From positions 1-64,000 of the forward strand of contig CAMJMR010000009.1 of assembly GCA_946407095.1 (NCBI GenBank): a stretch of DNA of 64,000 nt. Direction: 5' to 3'. The stretch comes from an uncultured Selenomonadales bacterium (lineage in GTDB: Bacteria > Bacillota > Negativicutes > Selenomonadales > Selenomonadaceae). The notes under the pieces are model-generated. The model had not been told where the DNA came from. It saw nothing but the letters and a program-made list of their open reading frames with translations, and did not search any database. This document shows, piece after piece, positions 56,894 through 64,000 of this stretch. Both the position numbers and the translations under genes were made by a program. Position 1 is the first letter of the stretch. The number at the start of each line of letters is the position of its first letter.

Positions 56894-58795
56894 TCACCTC
56901 CCGTAAGGGTCGGTCGAAATGATATTAATCTCTTCACCCTTGGCGTTATACATGTGCGTCGCGCAAGCCATGCACGGGTCGAACGAGCGGACAACCTTTG
57001 CGATTTCGAGCGGCTTGTTCGGGACGGCAACGTGAGTCGTCATCATTGCCTGTTCGTATGCGCCGTGACCTGCCTGGTCGTCGCGCGGGCAAGCATTCCA
57101 CGTCGTCGGGACGATGCATTGATAGTTGCTGGTCTTGCCGTCCTTAATGCAAACCCAATGGCTCAACGCGCCGCGCGGAGCCTCGTACAGACCGACGCCC
57201 ATGCATTCGGGAGCCCACGTTTCGGGGAACCATTTTTCATTGTTCATGGTCGCGGTGTCGCCCATTTTGATGTTGGCAACGAGCTTGTCGAAGAAGAACT
57301 TGTTAATCTCTGCGGCAAGTTGCGCGTCGAGGCAACGGCAGGCGGTGCGTCCCAACATGGTAGGCATCCAGACTTCGGCACCCACGCCCAAGACGCTTGA
57401 GACCGCTTCAATCTGCTTAAGCATGAGCTGTTCAGCCCAAGTCGGGTCGGGGAGCAAACCTTTGGCGGCTTTGGTGTAGATGATGATGTAATGCGCCAAG
57501 GGTCCCACTTCACAGAGCTTGCCCTTCCACTTCGGAGTTTTGAGCCAAGAATATTTGCCAGCCTCGTTGAGGGTTTCCCACATGGTCGGCGTGCCGGTCT
57601 TCGGGCCGGTGTACTTGTCCTTCGTGACGCCTTCCCACGGGTGCAAGTCCTTCGCGCCGCCGTCGGGATATTCATACCAAGCATGTTCGACGCCCTCGGT
57701 GAAGTTCTCGGGAGCCTTCAAGTCTTCGGCAGTGACGGGCGTGAAAGTCGCATTGGCAACGCCGTTGCCGAAATTTTCAACGACGCCGTTCGAGCGGACA
57801 AGCAGATTGTCGAAGTAGCCGCCGCCGTTGGACGTGCCCTTGTAGCCGTGAAGCGGATAGTCGCCGAAGGCAAGCACGCGCGTTTTCGACAAGCCGCCGC
57901 CGTCGACGCGTCCCGCCTTCGCGTAGATGACGCCGATAGCCACAAGGTCGGGCAGATAGTAGTTGTTGACCAAGTCGCGAGCCATGTTGATAGCCCTGTC
58001 GACAATCGCCAGGCGTGCCGTGTTAATCGGAGCGTTGCCGTCCGTCATCGAAATGGAACAGGGCATTCCGCCGACAGCGTAGTGAGGATGCGGATTCTTG
58101 CCGCCGAAGATGACGTGCGGCGTGATAATTTCGCGTTGCTTGTCGAGCATTTCAAGATAGTGAGCCACAGCCATAAGATGAACTTCGGGAGGCAAGAGCT
58201 TGTAATCGGGATGATCCCACCATTGCGCGGCGAAGATACCGAGCTGCCCGCTTGCCACGATAGCTTGAACCTTTGACTTGATGGCGGCGAAGTATTGAGG
58301 CGTTGCGGCGGGGAAGTCGTGAGGATAAGCTTCGGTCGCCACTTCGTCAGGAACTTTGATGTTAAGCCTGTAAGCGTTGAGAACCGCCGTTTGAAGTTCT
58401 GCAGTCTTGGCGGGGTCGGCAGCAAGTGCTTCGACGGGACTAACCCAATCGAGCGCGTGCAGGTGGTAGAAGTGAATCAAATGGTCTTGAACGGTGAGCG
58501 TCGCCGCCATGATGTTGCGAATGTAGTTGGCATTGTTCGGGATTGAAATACCGAGGGCGTCTTCGACGGCGCGGACGGAGGCGAGGGCGTGAGCGGTCGT
58601 GCAGACGCCGCAAATCCTCTGAATGTAAGCCCAAGCGTCGCGGGGGTCGCGGTCTTTCAAAATCAGTTCCAAGCCACGCCAAGCCGTGCCGCTGCTAATC
58701 GCGTCGGTGACGGTGCCGGTCGTTTCGTCTACGGTTATTTCAACGCGCAAGTGCCCTTCAATTCGCGTGATAGGGTCTACTACAACGTGTTGCAT
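56894..58795 (-). CDS. [NiFe] uptake hydrogenase large subunit
   Basis: DPITRIEGHLRVEITVD...QRICGVCTTAHALASVRAVEDAL...SFDPCMACATHMYNAKGEEINIISTDPYGR. Confidence 0.96.
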   Translation of the reverse strand: MQHVVVDPITRIEGHLRVEITVDETTGTVTDAISSGTAWRGLELILKDRDPRDAWAYIQRICGVCTTAHALASVRAVEDALGISIPNNANYIRNIMAATLTVQDHLIHFYHLHALDWVSPVEALAADPAKTAELQTAVLNAYRLNIKVPDEVATEAYPHDFPAATPQYFAAIKSKVQAIVASGQLGIFAAQWWDHPDYKLLPPEVHLMAVAHYLEMLDKQREIITPHVIFGGKNPHPHYAVGGMPCSISMTDGNAPINTARLAIVDRAINMARDLVNNYYLPDLVAIGVIYAKAGRVDGGGLSKTRVLAFGDYPLHGYKGTSNGGGYFDNLLVRSNGVVENFGNGVANATFTPVTAEDLKAPENFTEGVEHAWYEYPDGGAKDLHPWEGVTKDKYTGPKTGTPTMWETLNEAGKYSWLKTPKWKGKLCEVGPLAHYIIIYTKAAKGLLPDPTWAEQLMLKQIEAVSSVLGVGAEVWMPTMLGRTACRCLDAQLAAEINKFFFDKLVANIKMGDTATMNNEKWFPETWAPECMGVGLYEAPRGALSHWVCIKDGKTSNYQCIVPTTWNACPRDDQAGHGAYEQAMMTTHVAVPNKPLEIAKVVRSFDPCMACATHMYNAKGEEINIISTDPYGR

Positions 58796-58821
58796 AAAAA
58801 AATCTCCCTTCGGTCGGTTTT

Positions 58822-58884
58822 AAGGGAAATAGGGAATTAGGGAATCAGTCTGCTTCCCTATTGCCCTGCTTCCCTAATTCCCTA
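58822..58884. repeat. Octamer tandem array / hairpin inside the hydrogenase operon
   Basis: AGGGAAAT AGGGAATT AGGGAATC AG...CTTCCCTATTGCCCTGCTTCCCTAATTCCCTAG. Confidence 0.75.
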
Positions 58885-59964
58885 GTCATGATGTTCGTCG
58901 TCGATAAGATTTTCGCGGCTGTTGCGCTGAACGATACTTGCCACGGCATGACCGACAACGCCCGCCGCCGTCAAGACGCCGAGCCCTACGCCGATTTTGT
59001 CAGCGTCGCCAAGCTTGCCGTATTGCGGCAGACGAGCCGTGAAGGGGTCTTCGTCCCAGAAATTTGAATTCGAGCAACCGATACACGGCGCGCCCGATTG
59101 AATGGGATAACTCATGCCCTGCCACCAGCGCAAATTGCCGCAAGAGTTGTAAGTTTCGGGGCCGCGACAGCCGAGCTTGTAAAGACACCAACCCGCCTTT
59201 GCGCCCGCGTCGTCGAAAGTTTCCGCGAACATGCCCGCGTCGAAGAACGGGCGGCGATAGCATGTGTCGTGAATTCTGTTGCCGTAAAATTGTTTCGGAC
59301 GTCCGTCACCGTCGACGGGCGGAATGGTGCCGAAAAGCGCGACGTGCATAACGACACCCGTCATAACTTCGGGAATGGGCGGGCAGCCTGGGACTTTGAC
59401 GACGGGCTTGCCGCCGACGAACCGCTCAATGCCCGCCGAGCCCGTAGGATTGGGTTTGGCCGCTTGAATGCCGCCGTATGCCGAACACGAGCCGTAAGCG
59501 ATAATCGCCGCCGCGCCCTTGGCCGCCTTCTCCAAAAGGTGCGTGAACGTGTGGCCGCCCGACATGCAGTAGACGCCGCTGTCTTTGGTGGCAATCGCGC
59601 CTTCGACGCAAAGAATGTATTGCCCGTTGTATTTGGCAATGGTTTCGTCGAGATGCGCCTCAAACGGTGCTCCGCAGGCCGCGCTGAGCAAATGGTCATA
59701 CTCAAGCGCGATAGACGACAAGACGACGTCCGAGGCGAGCGGCGCGCCCGAACGTATGAACGATTCGTCACAGCCCGTGCATTCGTGCCCGTGAATCCAG
59801 ATAACTACAGGCAGCGGCTTATTTTCCGCAGCCTCCACGACTTTCGAGAACATATCGGTGCTGAAGCCCATAAGCGAAGTCAGCGCGACGCAACCCTTCA
59901 AGAAGCTCCGACGACTGAAGCCGCGCCGCAGATATGCCTCCCATAAACTCTCCCTTTTTTCCAA
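58882..59964 (-). CDS. [NiFe] uptake hydrogenase small subunit, Tat signal (probable TTG start)
   Basis: AAGGAGG upstream of TTGGAAAAAAGG; RRGFSRRSFLKGC Tat motif; WIHGHECTGCDESFIRSGAP; VPGCPPIPE. Confidence 0.93.
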   Translation of the reverse strand: MEKRESLWEAYLRRGFSRRSFLKGCVALTSLMGFSTDMFSKVVEAAENKPLPVVIWIHGHECTGCDESFIRSGAPLASDVVLSSIALEYDHLLSAACGAPFEAHLDETIAKYNGQYILCVEGAIATKDSGVYCMSGGHTFTHLLEKAAKGAAAIIAYGSCSAYGGIQAAKPNPTGSAGIERFVGGKPVVKVPGCPPIPEVMTGVVMHVALFGTIPPVDGDGRPKQFYGNRIHDTCYRRPFFDAGMFAETFDDAGAKAGWCLYKLGCRGPETYNSCGNLRWWQGMSYPIQSGAPCIGCSNSNFWDEDPFTARLPQYGKLGDADKIGVGLGVLTAAGVVGHAVASIVQRNSRENLIDDEHHD

Positions 59965-59985
59965 TTTCCGCCCCTCCTTAACTGC

Positions 59986-60016
59986 AATGCGTAATGCGGA
60001 ATGCGCAATGCGGAAT
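59986..60016. repeat. Heptamer tandem array (STRR-like)
   Basis: AATGCGT AATGCGG AATGCGC AATGCGG AAT. Confidence 0.8.
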
Positions 60017-60124
60017 AAATGAGTTCCAAAAAATTTTATCACGACTTGCGCAATATGAATACGATATCGGTAACCACTTTCGCCAAAATCTTTTCAAATC
60101 CTGCCCGACGTTGAACGCCGCAAC

Positions 60125-60165
60125 AAAAAACGCCCTCCGAACGTCGAAGGGCTGAAAATTTTTCT
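60125..60165. terminator. Terminator, right side of the hydrogenase operon / end of the PLD gene
   Basis: AAAAAACGCCCTCCGAACGTCGAAGGGCTGAAAATTTTTC. Confidence 0.6.
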
Positions 60166-60172
60166 GTGCGGT

Positions 60173-61711
60173 TTAAAAGTCGAAGTATTCTTTCCTGTGA
60201 TGCGCAATCAATTCAGCGTCGTTGGACAAAAGCCCTGCCTCGCCGAACGTGTTAAGTTTCCCGTCCTTTGTCAGCACGTTGTAACTGGACAGCACCAAAA
60301 ATTTATCGTCGCAGATGAAAACCTTCGCGTGCGTGTCCGTCCGCTTGATTTTGAAATTCGGATAGCGACGGAAAGTTGCTTTGAGCCTTTCGGCGGTCTC
60401 TTTCGTTTTTCGATTCCCGACAGCATCCTCCTCGCCGATGCCGTAAAAAATTTTTATCGTCACGCCGCGTTCAAGCAGTTTACGAAATTTTGGCTCGTAG
60501 CTTGTTGTCACGTTATTTAATCTCATTGCCGTCACGTCCAGTTCAACTTGAGCCGACTCGACTGCCTCGTCAAAGCGTTGCCGAATCTCTTCGTCCTTGA
60601 GCGGTTGAAGTTCCGAACTTTTAACGCGTTCTGCTGATTGCAAAGCTTGCGGGCTTATTTTCGTGCGGAATTCAATGTAGCGTTCAAAACACCGCTCGAA
60701 AGATTTTTTAGCTGCCGAAACTTCCGCGTCAAGATTTTCGTTGAGTTTGTCGTTTTTGTCGATGACTTTCAGCGAACCGTAAGATTGCACGACCTGCGCG
60801 GCGTCGCGAATGATTTTTCGATAATTTTCGTTGCAACCGACTTTCGGCGCGGTGAAAGACAGCGCAACCAAATGTTGAAAAAATTCTGCGGAACGATAGA
60901 ATTCGTGATTCATCTCGCGCAAAACCTTAAAACCTTTTTCTACGCCGTCGAAATAAATTTTATCGGACTCGCGCCGCTTCTCGTAAGCTGCCCGTTGAGC
61001 CGTTGCTTTTTTGTGGGCGTCCGCTATCTGATTGTGAGCGACAAGCCCCGCTACGGCAATCGCGGGCAAGAAAAATGCTGCTCCCAAAAGAGCCGCGCCG
61101 CCTGCCATGCCGAGCCCGCCGCTTGCCAAGGTGCCGCCGCCCAAAGCCGCAAGCACAGCATGCACGTATGCGGTGCCCGTCAAGCCGGAAATGGCCGCGC
61201 CCGTGCCCGCCGTGCCGAAAGCCGTTATGAGCCCGACCGCACTGACGCCGACGCCCAAGCCCGCTCCGAATCCGCTTTTTATCGCAGTGCTTCCGTCGAA
61301 GGTAACTTGCTTGTCTTCGTTCCCGGCGAGAAATTTGTTCAGATTGTTTTCGGAAAAATTTTTCGCCGAAACTTCGCGGTCAAAATAAATTTTCTCCAGC
61401 GTATTCAAAGTATCGAACTGCTTGCGCACGCCGTCGACAATCCGCAAATAATCTTCCTGAATTGTTTTGAAGTCGCGCTTATAGTGTTCGGCATTGCTTT
61501 TGAAATTTCTGTCAATCTCGGCACAAAATGCATTGCTTGCTTCAATTTCCTCCTTAAGTTGCCAATCGTCGGCAAGGGCTTTTGCGCCCTTTACCACAAG
61601 CTTGCCGCCTTCCAAAACGGCCTTACCGCCAAGGTAAGCAACGCCGCCTACAATTCCTATTCCGCCGTAAAGAATTTTTTCACCAAATGAAAGTTTTTCC
61701 CATTCATTCAC
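60173..61711 (-). CDS. Membrane protein of unknown function: glycine-zipper core plus C-terminal PLD-like (HKD) domain
   Basis: SGFGAGLGVGVSAVGLITAFGTAGTGAAISGLTG...ALGGGTLASGGLGMAGGAALLGAAFFLPAIAVAGLVA; C-terminal THAKVFICDDKFLVLSSYN. Confidence 0.7.
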   Translation of the reverse strand: MNEWEKLSFGEKILYGGIGIVGGVAYLGGKAVLEGGKLVVKGAKALADDWQLKEEIEASNAFCAEIDRNFKSNAEHYKRDFKTIQEDYLRIVDGVRKQFDTLNTLEKIYFDREVSAKNFSENNLNKFLAGNEDKQVTFDGSTAIKSGFGAGLGVGVSAVGLITAFGTAGTGAAISGLTGTAYVHAVLAALGGGTLASGGLGMAGGAALLGAAFFLPAIAVAGLVAHNQIADAHKKATAQRAAYEKRRESDKIYFDGVEKGFKVLREMNHEFYRSAEFFQHLVALSFTAPKVGCNENYRKIIRDAAQVVQSYGSLKVIDKNDKLNENLDAEVSAAKKSFERCFERYIEFRTKISPQALQSAERVKSSELQPLKDEEIRQRFDEAVESAQVELDVTAMRLNNVTTSYEPKFRKLLERGVTIKIFYGIGEEDAVGNRKTKETAERLKATFRRYPNFKIKRTDTHAKVFICDDKFLVLSSYNVLTKDGKLNTFGEAGLLSNDAELIAHHRKEYFDF

Positions 61712-61784
61712 GGCTATCAGCCTCCTCTTGCAAAATATCGGAAAAAATTTTTATATGCTTAAAAATCTGCGCGAAAGCTCACAA

Positions 61785-61820
61785 AAAAAGCCCCTCGTCA
61801 GTCGAAGGGCAGAAAAATTT
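61785..61820. terminator. Terminator between rpiB and the PLD gene
   Basis: AAAAAAAGCCCCTCGTCAGTCGAAGGGCAGAAAAATTTTT. Confidence 0.55.
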
Positions 61821-61831
61821 TTCGGACGAAT

Positions 61832-62293
61832 TTATTTTACGGGGACGCAGTGTTTGTTGTTGATGTCGGCGACCTTTTGGACGCGGCGGCGATATTTTTC
61901 TGCAGTCAAAGGCTCGGTCTTGAGCCACGTCTTGACGATTTCCATAGCGATGGCGGAGCCGATAATCTTTCCGCCGATGCAAAGGACGTTTGAGTCGGTG
62001 TGTTCGCGGGAAAGTTGCGCGCAGAAAGGATCTTGGCAGACAGCCGCGTAGATGCCGTAAATTTTGTTGGCGATGAGCGCGCTGCCGTAGCCGACGCCGT
62101 CGACGAAAATGCCGCGGTCGCATTCGCCCTTCGCCACAGACAGAGCGGCGGGGTACACGAAGTCGGACAAGTCGCACGCGCCCTCGTCGTAGGTGCCGAA
62201 GTCTTTAACCTCGTAGCCCTGTTCTTCAAGGTACGCTTTGATTTGGTTTTTGAGCGCGGTGCCGGCGTGGTCGTTCGCCATAGCAATTTTCAT
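61832..62293 (-). CDS. rpiB: Ribose 5-phosphate isomerase B
   Basis: MKIAMANDHAGTALKNQIKAYLEEQGYEVKDFGTY...GILVDGVGYGSALIANK-type motif; HTDSNVLCIGGKIIG. Confidence 0.94.
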   Translation of the reverse strand: MKIAMANDHAGTALKNQIKAYLEEQGYEVKDFGTYDEGACDLSDFVYPAALSVAKGECDRGIFVDGVGYGSALIANKIYGIYAAVCQDPFCAQLSREHTDSNVLCIGGKIIGSAIAMEIVKTWLKTEPLTAEKYRRRVQKVADINNKHCVPVK

Positions 62294-62399
62294 AGGGACT
62301 CCTCCTTAAAAACATTTGTCACAGTTTAGCACGCCGCCGAAAAAAAATAAAGCCCAAAACTTTGGGCTTGAAAGGTGTCGCTCTTAAATTTTATCTGAA

Positions 62400-62693
62400 T
62401 TATGCTCGCCGCGCAGGACGATGTTTGCTGAAGCAGTCGCGGCAGTAGACGGGGCGGTCGTTCTTGGGCTCGAAGGGAACTTCAGTTTCCTTGCCGCAGT
62501 CGGCGCAGACCACCGTGAACATTTGCCTTTGTTCGCCGCCTTCGCGATTGCGTTTGCGTTTGTCGCGGCAGTCCCGGCAACGCACGGGCTCGTTTTCGAA
62601 GCCGCGCTCCTGATAGAATTCTTGTTCGCCCGCAGTGAAGATAAATTCTTTTCCGCAGTCCTTGCACACGAGTGTTTTGTCTTCAAAAGCCAT
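62400..62693 (-). CDS. Zinc-ribbon (CxxC-rich) domain protein
   Basis: DKTLVCKDCGKEFIFTAGEQEFYQERGFENEPVRCRDCRDKRK...CADCGKETEVPFEPKNDRPVYCRDCF. Confidence 0.85.
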   Translation of the reverse strand: MAFEDKTLVCKDCGKEFIFTAGEQEFYQERGFENEPVRCRDCRDKRKRNREGGEQRQMFTVVCADCGKETEVPFEPKNDRPVYCRDCFSKHRPARRA

Positions 62694-62806
62694 TAAAAAA
62701 ATCTCCTTACAAACCAAAAAATTCTTCGCGTCTGACTCGGAACCTTGCACCCGAATCAATACGCGCGAATTATATCACGCTTTACAAAAAAAGCAAGACG
62801 TAAGGA

Positions 62807-62834
62807 AGGGACACGGGGCACGGGACAAGGGACA
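62807..62834. repeat. Heptamer tandem array with inverted arm at 62847-62856
   Basis: AGGGACA CGGGGCA CGGGACA AGGGACA ... TTTGTCCCTA. Confidence 0.75.
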
Positions 62835-62901
62835 AGTTATTTGAATTTGTCCCTAAGCAAAAGAGACGCACCGAAGCGGTACGCCTCTTGTGTTTTCGTA
62901 T

Positions 62902-62975
62902 TGGAGCGGGCAATGGGAATCGAACCCACCTCTGAAGCTTGGGAAGCTCCCGTTCTACCGATGAACTATGCCCGC
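62902..62975 (-). tRNA. tRNA-Gly(CCC), CCA encoded
   Basis: GCGGGCATAGTTCATCGGTAGAACGGGAGCTTCCCAAGCTTCAGAGGTGGGTTCGATTCCCATTGCCCGCTCCA on the minus strand. Confidence 0.93.
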
Positions 62976-63072
62976 GCAACGTGACGTTGCATCCGGATAG
63001 CGCGTTGAAACTAATTGACGGCTTAAGATTAACCGCCGCGCCGTTACGCTCGCCCACAGGGCTCGCTAGCCT
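62974..63072 (-). repeat. Intergenic repeat, family B, abutting the 5' end of tRNA-Gly
   Basis: GCGCAACGTGACGTTGCATCCGGATAGCGCG...CCGCCGCGCCG...GCTCGCTAGCCTC. Confidence 0.7.
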
Positions 63073-63079
63073 CATGATT

Positions 63080-63961
63080 TTAAAATAATAAGTCCAAAAC
63101 GTTTGCGCGATTGTGATTGAATACGTTCACTGCGAAAAGTGCAAGCTGCTCTTGAGTCTGCCGGCTTTTGAGTTCGGCAACCTGCTTGGCAATGTCGGCG
63201 TCCGAGTTCGCTTGGGCGGCAAGCTGATTTTCTTCCATCGTAGTGTAGTTTGCTTGCTGATATTCCAGACGTTGGAGCTGTGCGCCTTGCGTCGTCGCCT
63301 CGTCCAGAGCTTTGTCGAATGTGAAGCCGTCCATAACGTAATCTTGCATGAAGTGCAGCGAGTCGAGAATTTCGCCCGTCTTGGTTGACGCGCTGTCGAC
63401 GATTTTCAGCGAAGCGTTTGCCGCGTCAACTGTCGACACGTCGATTGTAACATTGCCGTCTTTGTCCGTCAAGCCTAAAATTTGCGTGCGCAGGTCGCCG
63501 ACTTTGAAGCCTTCAAGCCCGTCAATGCCCGAAAGTGCCAAACTGTTGTGGGAGCCGTCGAGCAAATTCCTGCCGTTGTACTGCACGTAGGCATTGGAGT
63601 CGATTTGCGCCACGATTTGATTAATTTCCTTTTGAAGTGCCGCGCGGTCGAGTGAACCGTTGGTATCGTTCGCCGCGTTGATTAGGTGTTGCTTGAGTGT
63701 CGTAAGTGCTTTAATCGTGTTGCCGGTTGCGCCCTCGGCGGTTTTGAGCATCGCGCTGAAATTCTGCGTGTTTTGAACGGACTGCGACGTTGCGCCGATG
63801 TTGCTTGCCAAGCGGGCACCTATCGCGTATTCGGACGCGCCTTGCGCCGCCGTCGGATGATTTGTGGCGGTCGTTATCTTTTGCGCGGTTAATTGGGAGG
63901 AGCGGTCAATCCCGTTGTACGCGCTGACGTAAGGATTGACTCCGCCAAGTGTCATAGCCAT
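63080..63961 (-). CDS. Flagellin-family protein (short)
   Basis: N-terminal ARLASNIGATSQSVQNTQNFSAMLKTAEGATGNTIKALTTLKQHLINAANDTN...; C-terminal AVNVFNHNRANVLDLLF. Confidence 0.75.
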   Translation of the reverse strand: MAMTLGGVNPYVSAYNGIDRSSQLTAQKITTATNHPTAAQGASEYAIGARLASNIGATSQSVQNTQNFSAMLKTAEGATGNTIKALTTLKQHLINAANDTNGSLDRAALQKEINQIVAQIDSNAYVQYNGRNLLDGSHNSLALSGIDGLEGFKVGDLRTQILGLTDKDGNVTIDVSTVDAANASLKIVDSASTKTGEILDSLHFMQDYVMDGFTFDKALDEATTQGAQLQRLEYQQANYTTMEENQLAAQANSDADIAKQVAELKSRQTQEQLALFAVNVFNHNRANVLDLLF

Positions 63962-64000
63962 GCTGTTTCACCCTTCCTTGAATCGAAAATTCCTTCCGTT

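Noticed and set aside
59965-60042. N-terminal extension of the hydrogenase small subunit (FRIAHSALRIAV...)
   Set aside because: Encoded by the AATGCGN heptamer array; a TTG with AAGGAGG sits just before the Tat signal
1-64000. Prophage, integrase or transposase genes
   Set aside because: No ORF with recognisable phage structural, integrase or transposase motifs was seen

Overview
A 64-kb chromosomal window of about 55% GC (judged by eye), probably from a diderm Firmicute of the Negativicutes. That placement is inferred from BofA, a FtsA-like protein, RodZ-like/DUF4115, heptose-type GmhB and flagellin occurring together. The left end (0-24 kb) is a surface-glycan region: a CDP-sugar cluster (rfbF, rfbG, two tandem 3,5-epimerase paralogs, UDP-glucose dehydrogenase, SDRs), tandem GT61 and GT8 glycosyltransferase pairs and DUF5693. 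The rest is mostly housekeeping: prfB, ispG, bioY-bioB, topB, ctsR, rpsI-rplM, ruvB-fmt, leuS, ahcY-mtaD, lepB, pyrB-pyrC, tatA-tatC, an uptake [NiFe] hydrogenase operon, rpiB, tRNA-Gly and flagellin. The most interesting signals are: (i) two exactly 10-nt G/C tracts that each throw a surface-glycan gene out of frame by the same offset (candidate phase variation, or a shared sequencing artefact); (ii) a stand-alone protein with a glycine-zipper membrane core and one C-terminal PLD/HKD motif, insulated by terminators (candidate effector); (iii) two dispersed mosaic intergenic repeat families, plus heptamer/octamer tandem arrays, one inside a CDS; (iv) a 26-aa upstream ORF fused by TAATG to a 3D-domain cell-wall gene; (v) two BrnT/BrnA loci, one with an in-frame stop in the toxin; (vi) two coupled small paralogous ORFs between pyrB and pyrC; (vii) a striking excess of AAAAATTTTT-type words. 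All calls come from reading the sequence and translations; no database search was run.
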